A stretch of DNA of 64,000 nt from Cristatella mucedo (Eukaryota > Bryozoa > Phylactolaemata > Cristatellidae). Where the stretch lies: the NCBI GenBank assembly GCA_009760855.2, contig WPIO01000004.1, positions 328,001 to 392,000 of the forward strand, written 5' to 3'. Shown here in pieces: positions 33,738 through 44,410 of the stretch. Under the pieces are notes generated by a model. The model did no database searches and was not told where the DNA came from. It worked only from the letters and a program-made list of their open reading frames with translations. A program made the position numbers and the translations under genes. Position 1 is the first letter of the stretch. Every line of letters starts with the position of its first letter.

Positions 33738-34018
33738 TGTAATAATAATAATAATCATCATAATAATGCACTTGATAAAGCGCCCTCGGAGAATTCAATC
33801 ACTCTTTCTAGGCGCTCTATATTTGCTCCAAAGGGAAATGCAATCGAATGGTGAGTAACATCATGCTTGATAAACAAACGAAATGAATAACATGGTTAGG
33901 GGTGACATGCACAGGATCAGCATGCAAATGTGCTTACTGGCAGCATGCTCAGTGTCAGCACGCATAAACACATTAAGGACGAATCACAGGGACCCACTAA
34001 ATTTTGTCCTAAATAGTT
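33738..34018 (-). mobile_element. CR1-A 3' UTR fragment (left arm)
   Basis: Minus strand: ATTTAGTGGGTCCCTGTGATTCG, GCATGTCACCCCTAACCATG, GGAGCAAATATAGAGCGCC, GAGGGCGCTTTATCAAGTGC and an ATT tail. Contains only the last ~280 bases of the element. Confidence 0.9.
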
Positions 34019-34447
34019 TCGTTGTCTGACGATAAGCTAGCACTTGAGTGCTGCATGTCGGTCACCCTTCAATATGGCTTAGTCCGCTTTAGATGTATCG
34101 GGCTGCTTCTTAGAAGGGAAGCGAGCCGAATCAGGAGTTCAGCGGGAGAGAGGGATGGGAGTTCGGTGGGAGCGTGGGCGCAGTAGAGAACGGTGGCGAG
34201 CCGTCGCTCAGCGAGCTATGGGAAAATATACAGTCGTTGGAAGCCATCTTGGAGTTTCCGTTCGGTCGCTTGCGTGGCGTCCGCGCATCAAACCACGGGA
34301 AATGTTTCACTTTTGCTCTTAATGTATTTTATTTCGAGAGGAACATTATGAAGTATAATTTACCTACCTGATCTTAGGAGGATCCTGCTGAGTCATAATG
34401 CATCCGCTAGCATGAGATGCTTGCTGAGACGTTTCATGGATTCGAAT
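34019..34447. other. Left arm, unrecognised segment
   Basis: An open frame at 34,174-34,371 (plus), longer in the right arm mirror (39,078-38,728), has no known domain. An acceptor/donor assignment was not convincing. Confidence 0.4.
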
Positions 34448-34530
34448 ATTAATAATAATAATAATAACAATAATGCACTTGATAAAGCGCCCTCAGAGAA
34501 CTCAATCTCTTCCTAGGCGCTGTACATTTG
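34448..34530 (-). mobile_element. CR1-A 3' tail-only fragment (left arm)
   Basis: Minus strand: CAAATGTACAGCGCCTAGGA, TTCTCTGAGGGCGCTTTATC, then ATT repeats. Mirrored at 38,569-38,651. Confidence 0.8.
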
Positions 34531-34964
34531 CTGGAATGATGAAAGTTGAGTCTATAGCTATCGCCGATACATATTCTTCTAAAGTAAGGCTTCTCGAGTG
34601 CTCGGTTAGACGGTCAGCGAATTGATACTAAACTCTCCGGCACTTCTAACGCTAATTTAATAGTAAATGTGAGTTTAGTAATTGAATTTCCTACGAAACT
34701 TCAGAGGGCTGATTTCGTAATAGTCCACGTGAAACCGTTAGTTTTTTTTAGACCGCGGCAAATAATGCGCACTCTGGTAAGCTGCGATTTTGTGGCTCAG
34801 TGAGCGGCGTATCACTTCCTGTACAGTCCCTTCGGACTCTCGTAAGTGGCCATAATGGCCATCCTGTTTTGCACGGAGTGGGATAATAATAGTAATTCAT
34901 TTGCACGGCTTCATAAAAGAACTTAATCCCTTCTCCAACGCTTCGCACAAGCCTCGACTTTGGT

Positions 34965-35260
34965 CTTCAAATGCATGCACCTCGGGGTCAGTCAGAGCGA
35001 GTGCCTAAACGGCTGGACCAACCCTACGAGAAGGCTGCATGACTGTGACGCGTCACTCGCGTCGCGTACGGCCTCTGCGGAGGACGGCGGCCGCACTTCC
35101 GTCCGAGTTCACGCGCCCGAGAGGCAAATGCCGCCTCGCCGCACAGCTGCCTGAAGATCGCAGGGAATCCTTTCGGCTGCGAGCGACGGTCACGGCAGCG
35201 TGGCAGTGCGGTAGGTTGTCTCCCCCGGCGAGGGCGACCGTGCCGTCGTCGTAAACACTT
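34965..35260. other. GC- and CpG-rich islet in the loop
   Basis: Markedly richer in CG dinucleotides than its surroundings (for example GACGCGTCACTCGCGTCGCG). Two short overlapping open frames lack any known motif. It could be a promoter-like CpG islet or a fragment of a GC-rich repeat. Confidence 0.4.
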
Positions 35261-35289
35261 TATTAATTATTTTCCATTAGAGTTTCTAG

Positions 35290-35450
35290 GCAATACTTAA
35301 ATACTAAACCATAAACCCTAAAATGTAAACTCTAAGCCCACCAAAAACCCAACGAAATTTAAAATTTAACTAGTAAACCGTAAGACGTAAAATCTCAAAG
35401 GTACATCCAATTAATTCTAAAACAAAAATCCTAAACTCTAAGCTTAAAAG
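35290..35450. repeat. Degenerate CCCTAAA-like repeat stretch
   Basis: Repeated short words such as AAACCATAAACCCTAAAATG, AAACTCTAAGCCC, AAACCGTAAGACG and ATCCTAAACTCTAAGC give a loose 7-8 base rhythm resembling telomere-type C-strand repeats. Only one unit is exact. Confidence 0.35.
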
Positions 35451-36044
35451 ATGACCTATAAACATGGTTAAGTAACGATAAACGTACGCTGGCGACCATA
35501 TAAAAAGGCGCGCGAAGAGCACCGTGGCCACAGCCGATCTGACGTTGCTGTCCGAACAAACGAAGCCGTATTAGCTGGAAGATATCCTGTAAAACAAAAC
35601 CCGAAAAGATAGCTCAAAGCTGGCGGAAGCGAAAAGCATGCCATGCCGCAACCCTGCGAACAGAAAGTAGCACCGAAAACAATTAGCTAACTGGTAAGCA
35701 CGTAGTCTCCGTAGCGTGACGTTGGCCTTGCGTCGCATTTTGGCTGCATCTGGATCTGCTTTCTGCCGGACTTGTCTGCTCTGACCGCACTATCAGCATA
35801 GCAGTCAACACCGGGAGTTCGCATTAAGGGGCTCGCTTAAAAATCAATTCGATGCCCGATTTGCAGCAGTCAGATGAAGATCAGACGGAGGTGATCGTGA
35901 TGTAGCGACCAGGAAGTTGACGACAGACCGAAGAGCTACAGAGTTTTGGACCAGCGAAGTCGAATGTGGACATTGGCGGGAAGTCCCGAATGTGGACATA
36001 TATTCTTTTCAGCAGAAACTGGTCTTCGTGACGTTGCTCCAGAA

Positions 36045-36097
36045 ATTTATTGGCGAGAACTCTAGGCCACTGTAAATTTAGCATGAATGACTGTGCA
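36045..36097 (+). repeat. 53-bp direct repeat, first copy
   Basis: The block from ATTTATTGGCGAGAAC to GAATGACTGTGCA recurs exactly at 36,462-36,514, 417 bases away. Confidence 0.9.
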
Positions 36098-36461
36098 CAA
36101 GATTCGTATTGGATTTTGTCCTATTTAGTATCGCGTCCTGCTGCTTCCTCGAGGCAGTGTCGATGGAAAAGTTTATATACGCTTTACCTGTACATCTTGT
36201 GCCATACTATTTTTAGCAGGATGACTAATAGTCCAAACAAATTTTCCATCTTTCCTCCTGTTTGAAATGACTTTGTTTAACACATGTCCGAAGTTAGAAG
36301 CGAAAAGCTTCTATTTTAGGCAGGCTAAGCGCCGGAAACTAATGCCTGGGTATCCGAGTGCTTTTGTGCATGTCGAGTGGCTAAGCGAGATTCCCTAATT
36401 AATAGAAGCGTGCAATAGCAAGTTTACAAGTAATTACGAAGATCGCGACTTTCCAAATTGC

Positions 36462-36514
36462 ATTTATTGGCGAGAACTCTAGGCCACTGTAAATTTAGCA
36501 TGAATGACTGTGCA
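36462..36514 (+). repeat. 53-bp direct repeat, second copy
   Basis: Exact copy of 36,045-36,097; sequences on either side of the two copies differ. Confidence 0.9.
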
Positions 36515-36647
36515 AGGCATCTACAGCGTTGTGGTACCTGCAGCCGTTACACCCGCCCTATGTGACAACTGACGAGCAGTGAAGTGCCTCAGATGACAGT
36601 AACAAACTCGAAACTACGATCGCCATTATCCTTATGTCGAGATGAAG

Positions 36648-36745
36648 GTAAAGGTAGCAGGTAAGGTAGCAGGTAAGGTAGCAGGTAAGGTAGCAGGTAA
36701 GGTAGCAGGTAAGATAACAGGTAAGATAACTGGTAAGGTAAAGAA
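36648..36745. repeat. 12-bp minisatellite (GGTAGCAGGTAA)n
   Basis: About seven to eight units, the last ones with substitutions (GATAACAGGTAA). One minus frame reads as L-P-A-T repeats, a by-product of the 12-base period. Confidence 0.9.
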
Positions 36746-37136
36746 AGGTAAATGGCACTGAACAGGTAAGGGATGGGAGCAGTCGCTGTGCATAAGTTCA
36801 CTCAGTGGCTCGGAAGGATCGATCTCTACGAATGTCATGAATACTGAGCTCAAGCTGCTCCAGTAGCTCGGTAAACCAGATCTGGTGATATCGGTGACGG
36901 TCGATCCAACAGGCTGAATGTGGTCCATGCGCATCGCGTACTCTCCTAAGATTCACACGGCTACGATGCTTCCTTGTTTGGTAGGCAAACCGTGCCTACA
37001 ACATGAGGCTAATTTATCTCAATGTATACACAATTTAGCTCATGTATGCACACTCTATAGAAACTACGAAAATTTTACATGCGAGGGTGCAATATTGGTG
37101 GCGGTGCACTCTAGTTGAGTTGACGCTTTCTGTAGA

Positions 37137-37800
37137 TAATAATAATAAGAACACAATGTTACTATACAGCGAACAATGTACAGCTTCCTCAAAGAAATCA
37201 ACCTATTTCTAGGTAATTTACATATGCCGTAAATGAAGCACGATCAAATGGCTATTGGTACCATATTCAACTCTAAAAGCACAACATGGTTAGAGGTGAC
37301 AAGCACAGGGTCAGCGTGCAAATACTGTTAGCGGCAGTATGCACAGTGTCAGCACAAACAAACACGAAACGGTCTAATCTTAAGACCCAGCACTAAAGAA
37401 TTAGGACCCAGTAAATGCTGTGATGCGCAGGTGCGTTTTAGCTTAGTTTTAAATGTAACGTCAATGGATTCATGACGTCAGTCGAGACCTAGTTCTTGAC
37501 TCTGGGAACATTAAATCTCCAATGGATTTGAGGCTTGCACTAGGTATGACTACACGATTAAAGTAAAAAAAAAGTGTGATAAAATGCCTAGCCTGGTGAG
37601 GGAGTAGCTCTGATAAATAGGTAGCGCCAGAGAGTAGAGGGACCTAAAAGTGAATTACAGAATCTTAAAGTCTATACGCTACTTGATTGGGAGCTACAGA
37701 ACGTAGGCGAGAAGAGGTGTGATGTGGCGCCTACTGCAGTCGCAACAGCAGAATTATCTGTAGAATTTTTGCACTGACTTAAGCACGTAATGGCACGGGC
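37137..37800 (-). mobile_element. Old CR1-A-related copy in the loop
   Basis: Minus strand keeps the order of family landmarks (TGCACAGTGTCAGC complement, CACCTCTAACCATG, TTTAGGTCCC, CTCCCTCACCAGGC) but with many substitutions and indels, and an eroded hairpin near 37,180. It has no usable frame. Confidence 0.65.
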
Positions 37801-37822
37801 CGGTAGATATTTTCTTTCTGGT

Positions 37823-37993
37823 TAGCCGTGATGGCACACTAGGTAAGGCGGTTGCTCTTCACAACCACGGTCCCGAGGACGTGAGTTCGAACCAGGCGGT
37901 GGGCGATCCTTTATTGCTGCTGCAAGCGGTGGCGATAGCCGTGAAGGTTCTTGTGTCATCATACAAAAGAGGCTGTTGAATGAGCTGCTCCGA
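37823..37993 (+). mobile_element. tRNA-derived SINE, copy 3
   Basis: TAGCCGTGATGGCACACTAGG, GAGTTCGAACC (B box), GGTGGGCGATCC, GCAAGCGGTGGCGATAGCCG, then AAAAGAGGCTGTTGAATGAGC. It lacks a long T-rich tail. Confidence 0.8.
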
Positions 37994-38568
37994 AGCCCCA
38001 ATCCTTGCGAATATTCGCACGTGAATATTTAGGCGAAGCTGTTTTTGCAAGTTCTGACCTCCACAACTGGTGACAATAGTGATGGACATTGTCGCAGCCC
38101 GTAGGCGGTATAGTCGTGTCGCATTGTCTCACAAAATCCAGACCGTGCTCGATAGGTTCCTTCATTAAGGAAATCGATATCACAAACGAAACGAGCCAAT
38201 TTAATTGTTTGCCTTGCTGACCAAGCGTCTCTTCAAATTAGTTTGAAATTACGGAAATTGTTTGAGCGCTCACTGTCAGCCTTGGCACACCTGTTCCTGT
38301 TGTCAACTTTCCATCTCGAGTATTCTTGGTGCCTAAACAGGCCAAAGCCTCAATGTAGGTGAGGTTTCACGTGGACTATTACGAAATCAGCCCTCTGAAG
38401 TTTCGTAGGAAATTCAATTACTAAACTCACATTTACTATTAAATTAGCGTTAGAAGTGCCGGAGAGTTTAGTATCAATTCGCTGACCGTCTAACCGAGCA
38501 CTCGAGAAGCCTTACTTTAGAAGAATATGTATCGGCGATAGCTATAGACTCAACTTTCATCATTCCAG

Positions 38569-38651
38569 CAAATGTACAGCGCCTAGGAAGAGATTGAGTT
38601 CTCTGAGGGCGCTTTATCAAGTGCATTATTGTTATTATTATTATTATTAAT
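38569..38651 (+). mobile_element. CR1-A 3' tail-only fragment (right arm)
   Basis: Mirror of 34,448-34,530. Confidence 0.8.
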
Positions 38652-39081
38652 ATTCGAATCCATGAAACGTCTCAGCAAGCATCTCATGCTAGCGGATGCA
38701 TTATGACTCAGCAGGATCCTCCTAAGATCAGGTAGGTAAATTATACTTCATAATGTTCCTCTCGAAATAAAATACATTAAGAGCAAAAGTGAAACATTTC
38801 CCGTGGTTTGATGCGCGGACGCCACGCAAGCGACCGAACGGAAACTCCAAGATGGCTTCCAACGACTGTATATTTTCCCATAGCTCGCTGAGCGACGGCT
38901 CGCCACCGTTCTCTACTGCGCCCACGCTCCCACCGAACTCCCATCCCTCTCTCCCGCTGAACTCCTGATTCGGCTCGCTTCCCCTTCTAAGAAGCAGCCC
39001 GATACATCTAAAGCGGACTAAGCCATATTGAAGGGTGACCGACATGCAGCACTCAAGTGCTAGCTTATCGTCAGACAACGA

Positions 39082-39360
39082 AACTATTTAGGACAAAATT
39101 TAGTGGGTCCCTGTGATTCGTCCTTAATGTGTTTATGCGTGCTGACACTGAGCATGCTGCCAGTAAGCACATTTGCATGCTGATCCTGTGCATGTCACCC
39201 CTAACCATGTTATTCATTTCGTTTGTTTATCAAGCATGATGTTACTCACCATTCGATTGCATTTCCCTTTGGAGCAAATATAGAGCGCCTAGAAAGAGTG
39301 ATTGAATTCTCCGAGGGCGCTTTATCAAGTGCATTATTATGATGATTATTATTATTATTA
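39082..39360 (+). mobile_element. CR1-A 3' UTR fragment (right arm)
   Basis: Mirror of 33,738-34,018; the hairpin region GAGCGCC/GAGGGCGCTTTATC and (ATT)n are intact. Confidence 0.9.
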
Positions 39361-40277
39361 CATTTCATTCCATTCTTTTCCTATTGTCGAGTCGCATAAA
39401 TATAAAGTGGTCACCTTTAGCTTCCAACGCTTGGATGGCGAGTGTCCTACTGTGGTCCTCTCTCACGACGCACAGACGCTCGTAAATAATAATATGATAA
39501 TATAATAATAATAATTGCACATGCGAGGCTTTACAATGTACGGCTCTACGACGAACCTAACATGGAGTTTACTCGTTATTAAGAATATCGTCGCATTGTT
39601 ATCTGTAATTCTCTGCTACCATCGACATACATGCGTGTATCAGTGCAACATTGCATTTACTACTTATGAGCCGTGCTTTAACGTGGCAGTTTTGCTAGCA
39701 CTTCTTTTTTTTGAGTTTTCTGTGACGACTAGCACCCGTATCATGGGTGCGCCTGTGGCGAATAAATTCAATTTGGTAGCTACATCAGCTCAATCGTAGC
39801 AGTAGAGCCCAACTCACAGAATTCGTTCGGGGAAGCTATGCGAAAATTGGGTCAGTCACTGAAAGAGACACTACGTAAAATAGTATCATCGAAAAAATAA
39901 ATATAAAAAATTCAGTTTGGCGAGTACCTAAAAGAACCACGAAATGTCGTCCGTCACGTCACGATCGCATAGCAGCATCAAACAACTTTTGACCGGTTCA
40001 CGAAACAAGTATTGACGGAATAAGATCACATCAAATTGGGATGCACCGATGTAGCCTTTTAGAATAATAAACGACGCTGAAGAGTTCGTTGCGAAAGCAG
40101 ACCAAGGCTAATTGGCCTTTACCAACGACAGCCACGAGTGTTTATTAACCGGCATTATTTCTACGAGCGAGAAGCTTAGTCGGGCTTCGATGTCAAATAA
40201 GATCAAACTTGCTTGTTTTAAGCTGCTCTAGCGAAGTGCCAAGCATGCTTCTAGGTGAGCTCTGCTTTCATCGGCCA
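39361..40277. other. Right arm, unrecognised segment
   Basis: Mirror of 32,823-33,737. A 94-codon frame at 39,515-39,799 is longer than its left-arm counterpart because of an indel in a T run, which argues against a conserved protein. Confidence 0.5.
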
Positions 40278-40914
40278 CGAAGCTATAATAATAATAATAA
40301 TAATGTACCTGATAAAGCGCCCTCAGAGAACTTAATCTCTTTCTAGGCGCTTTACATTTGCTGTTAAGTGAAATGCAATTGAATGGTAAGTAAAATCATG
40401 CTTGAAAAACAAACGAAATGAATAATATGGTTAAGGGTCACATGCACAGGGTCAGCATGCAAATGTGGTTAGTGGCAGCATGCACAGTGTCAGCACGCAA
40501 AAGCACATGAAGGACGAAGCACAGGGACCCAATAAATGCTGTCCTAAATAGGTGTGTTTTTAGGTTCCTTTTAAATGTGGTCACGTCAGGGGATGTTCTG
40601 ACGCAGGTCGGGAGCGAGTTCCAGGCTTTGGGAGCATATGAACTAAATGCACGGTCTCCAAAGGATTTAAGGTTTGTATGAGGTATTTCTAGACTGTTGG
40701 ATTCCAAAAAGCGGGTGGTACGATGCTTGGCCTGATGGGGTAGTATATCTGACAGATAGGCTGGAGCCATAGAATGAAGGGACCTAAAAGTGAGCGACAG
40801 AACCTTGAAGTCAATTCGTTGCTTGACTGGTAGCCAGTGCAGGTCGGCGAGAAGTGGAGTAATGTGGCAACTGCGACGCACACGACAGACAAGCCTAGCT
40901 GCAGAGTTTTGCAC
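40278..40914 (-). mobile_element. CR1-A 5'-truncated copy (right arm)
   Basis: Mirror of 32,186-32,822, with the same loss of the normal stop codon, so the insertion predates the palindrome. Confidence 0.9.
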
Positions 40915-43055
40915 CAGCTATAAAGTCTTGCACCATTTAGTTACATTTTGAGACAATCAGGCAAACTGAAGTATATTCTAGAGCCGCCTCCGGCTCAGGT
41001 ACGTTCTTGGAGTTCCACAATTCAAGTTATGAAAGATGGTGGTATGAAAATGCTATCACCACCACGCCCTGGTGTGAGTGGAAAGAGCGCGGCTAATAAG
41101 GTCATAGGTTACGTTGGGGTCAAGCTCAAGATCTACTTGACAATTATGCACTTCGTCTAACTTTCCTCATCTGTTTGTTTTGAATGAGCTCGCTATATAT
41201 GAATTGAAAATACTTTAAGGTGTATCCAAAGCATGTACCTAATATTGAGCGTGAGCTAATCGGTTCAAACTCCAAAAAGCTAACGGGCACTAATTATATA
41301 ATGAAAGTGAACACGTACTCTTAATTCATTCTCAACGAGTGAAACACAAGTCTGTGCTGAGTTAGTGCAACCAATTTTCTATAGTGGCCCCTAAAAAATT
41401 ATGGTGATTGCAGTTGGAGGTTGGCTAGGATTTTTTAATTACTACCAGCTCGATGGTTTGAACTAATTTGCCAGGCCTGCCCAAAGAAAGATAGATTCTT
41501 GTAATGCAAACTCTTTGGTCCCCAGGCCTGTCGGTACCATGAAAGTATTTGATCTAATTATTGCTCTAGAATAGACAGGTGTATATTTGGTTTCTCATTA
41601 TGGAGAGTTGATTATCGATCTTTGCAGAATTTTGAAAAGCATGGCACAGCCATGGTTACAACTTTACATGTGTGTTCGTGCTCCTTATTGAAAATGATTT
41701 CTTCATTACGGGATATAGTCGCGATGAACGCAGTTTGAAATGAAATAAATCTAGAAGCTGTGTAATTACTCGAATCTCGAACATCATGGTCTGCTGGTCC
41801 ATCCGTATTACCAATCTGGTCCTGTTGCTGCAGCTTGTTTGCTTCGCTATTATTCTGCAAAGTTGAGCACTTTAATCGAGCTCTGGTCACGAAACTTCAG
41901 AAAACGAAACGCCGCTTACAGAGCATGCACTGTGGAAGAAGTGTAACCCGAATTCTTTTTCGAAAAATCCTAAGCTAATGCACGCATGTGGTCAGGAATG
42001 AGCGAAAATATACAGTTATGCACAACTTGTTACAAACAAAAAATTTACAACCATTAATTTATCCCAATCTATCTGTCTGTATATACTCATGTGTAAATAA
42101 ATATATATATATATATATATATATCTATATATATAGAGAGAGAGACAGATAGAGAGAAAGATATAGAATATGTATAAATATATTCTTTGAATATATACAT
42201 ATATACGACAAATGTAATCCTGAAATTTGAAAATAAAGTACATGGAAATAAATAAGAATTACCTCTAATGTAAAAGGGCCTCCATCGTCTTTCATATGCA
42301 TTTCCTGGTCGGGTAAGATAGCTGGATTGATATCCGGGCTTACAACTGATGCCAGGTCTGAAACAGAATGCAGCTCGGCATTTTATTTTCCAAGCCAAGC
42401 CTATAATGTTCAGAGCCTTTTTTTATTGCAGCTGCGCCTGGAGTACATTATTTAGGTGTAAAAGATATGCAAACGATCAAATACTTTTTAGTAACGCGAC
42501 CCAATCAAAGCCCATCTCAGCTCCCTCAGCCTCGACTGGGGGGGCGTTCGGGATGATGATGCTGGTTAATCCTCGAGCAACGAATGAATGCCTGGAGTCT
42601 TTTCTATCAATCATGGTTTTCTTTACTTAATGAAGGATCTAGTTTTAGGTAACACACATTTGGCGTGGATATACCAAAGTGGAGTTTAAGCTGACTTTTA
42701 ACCGTACGGATACAGGCAAGCGTGACCGACGTAAAGTCTACTGCACGACAGCAGTCGTTAAAGAATACGGCTGTACATTAGGTCAAGGTCGTGATGGGGC
42801 GCTTCTTGTGGCAAATCTTACCTGATCTTTCTTGCTCGCAGTTAGTGCTTAGTTTAGCGACGAATTGAAACAACAAAATGAAGAATCGTGAATCAGTGGT
42901 GAGCCTGAGATTAATGCAGAAAATGGCGCGCTGCCAGTGGAATGCTAGCTGTAACAAAGAAGCGCTGTAAACCTTACCGGAGCCTCTTTAATTCCTTTCT
43001 TCGATGAATTGAAACCTCAAAGCCAATTTAATGAATTGCATTTTTCATTTTTAGT
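40915..43055. other. Right arm, unrecognised segment
   Basis: Mirror of 30,046-32,185. Includes the TA-rich tract at about 42,095-42,150. No gene recognised. Confidence 0.45.
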
Positions 43056-43836
43056 TATATGTTTTGCCCGTCACTGTAGACGACTGCTTCTAATCTTAGA
43101 TAGGGATCGGACGGCACGGCTAGCTGTAGAAGCACTCTTCTAAATGAACCTTTAAGAATTTAGACAACATTCGAAAACGACACCACAATTTGGGTAGGCG
43201 GTGATTGTCGCACAGCAGCATCACCTATTGGAAGAGCAAAGCCTTTTAATCCAGCCACGCGGTTGTGGTGTCCTATGAACAGCGGTTCGGCTTTATCGTC
43301 GTTTAGTTTCAAGAAATTTTCCGACATCCAGGATCATATGTCGGCAAGGCAAGCATTCAGTTTATCAGTTGCTGCAGCAGATTACGACGGTTGAATAAAA
43401 ATATTGCTGAGTATCGTCAGCATAAAAGTGATATCCTATTCCATGAGCCCTAATCACTTTCCCAGAGGTTGAGTACAAGTGGAGAACAGCAGAGGACCGA
43501 GGACGGACTTTGAGGGATTCCACAGGTGACCGGTCTCGTGTGTGAGACCTAACCCCACACGACACGGATTGAGAATAATTAGACAAGTACGATTTAAACC
43601 ACACCATCGCCTCGTCTAACCGACCGATCGTTGTTCTTATTAGTTCAACTCGATCATCGTGATCAATGGTGTGGAAGGCAGCTGAGAGATCCAGCAGAGT
43701 TAGGGAAGTGACATTCCTGTCATCGTTGCCACGCGTAGAATGTCATTTTTAACACGGAGTAGAGCAGTTTTAGTGGAGTGTTGCCTCTTGAGCCCGGATT
43801 AAAATGTTTCAGGGATTTCATTCTTTTCAATATGAA
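43056..43836 (-). mobile_element. CR1-B reverse transcriptase (right arm), downstream half of an interrupted element
   Basis: Mirror of 29,263-30,045: RT motif A LDLSAAFHTIDHDD and motif C FYADDTQ are recognisable in shifting frames. Together with 44,411-45,720 it forms one minus-strand element (endonuclease then RT) split by the insertion at 43,837-44,408. Confidence 0.85.
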
Positions 43837-44408
43837 TATGGCTGCAAGGCTGGTCTTCAAGTCCCAGCGGTTTGAGCACGTGTCACCTTTGCCGAAAGAG
43901 CTACGATAGTTGCCGGTTGAGCATAGGATACAGAGTAAAGTTCTTACGCTGACCCACAAGGCCCGCCACGGCTTGGCTCCTTCGTACCTAGCTGAACTGC
44001 TGCATCAGTTTCAGCCTATTCGCGCCCTCAGGTCCTGTGTGGACAATAAATTAGCTGTCCCATTCCTCCGCTTAAAGACAGTTGGCGACAGAAGCTTTAG
44101 CTCTGCAGGTCATTGACTGCGGAACTCGCTTCCACAATTCTTGCGAAACGACATCTACTCTCCTACTGCCGACTATGGCCAAATCTTTTTTAGCGGTCCT
44201 GAACTGCTACTTCTATGCTACTCACTACCTCAACTGCTCTCCTGACTCTGCTATGCTTCCCACTTTCTCTTTGTTGCGTGAGACGAAGTCTGTTGGCTAC
44301 CGAATGCGTACCGAAAGCCGCTTAGGCTGTGAGTGTGCTATACAAAACTCTCCTGCGTAACACCCACATGGTCTTTATGACTTTGTGGAGTTACTGACGG
44401 AGATACAT
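43837..44408 (+). mobile_element. CR1-B 3' fragment inserted into another CR1-B
   Basis: Plus strand encodes MAARLVFKSQ, then V-E-H-R-I-Q-S-K-V-L-T-L-T-H-K and further C-terminal domain, ending GAGATACAT. AATATG lies just before the element (TTTTCAATATG) and again just after it (TATAATATG), a plausible 6-bp target duplication. Removing the insertion rejoins the interrupted RT frame across L-V-E-H-I and N-E-I-P-E-T-F. Confidence 0.85.
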
Positions 44409-44410
44409 AT

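Larger units (their letters stand above)
28690..34736 (+). repeat. Left arm of a large inverted repeat (~6.05 kb)
   Basis: Matches 38,363-44,408 in reverse complement over its whole length; corresponding coordinates sum to 73,097-73,105 throughout, so only a few small indels separate the arms. The inner edge is at GGTTTCACGTGGAC and its complement. Contents from outside in: CR1-B 3' end (minus), CR1-B RT (plus), 2.1 kb unrecognised, CR1-A (plus), 0.9 kb unrecognised, CR1-A 3' end (minus), 0.4 kb unrecognised, CR1-A tail (minus). Confidence 0.95.
34737..38362. other. Loop (spacer) of the large inverted repeat, 3.6 kb
   Basis: Single-copy between the arms. It holds a GC-rich islet (34,965-35,260), a CCCTAAA-like degenerate stretch (35,290-35,450), a 53-bp direct repeat pair, a 12-bp minisatellite, a diverged CR1-A copy and a SINE. 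No host gene was recognised. Confidence 0.8.
38363..44408 (-). repeat. Right arm of the large inverted repeat (~6.05 kb)
   Basis: Reverse complement of 28,690-34,736. The inner ~4 kb differ only at scattered single bases and tiny indels (for example a 4-base difference at the CCAGGCCTGCCC stretch near 41,475); the outer ~0.7 kb differ more. At its outer edge the retroelement sequence continues naturally into 44,411-45,716, whereas the left arm stops against another element. Confidence 0.95.

Noticed and set aside
36558-36934. Minus-strand frames with L-P-A-T or L-P-Y-L repeats
   Set aside because: By-products of the 12-bp minisatellite, which keeps all frames open by its period.
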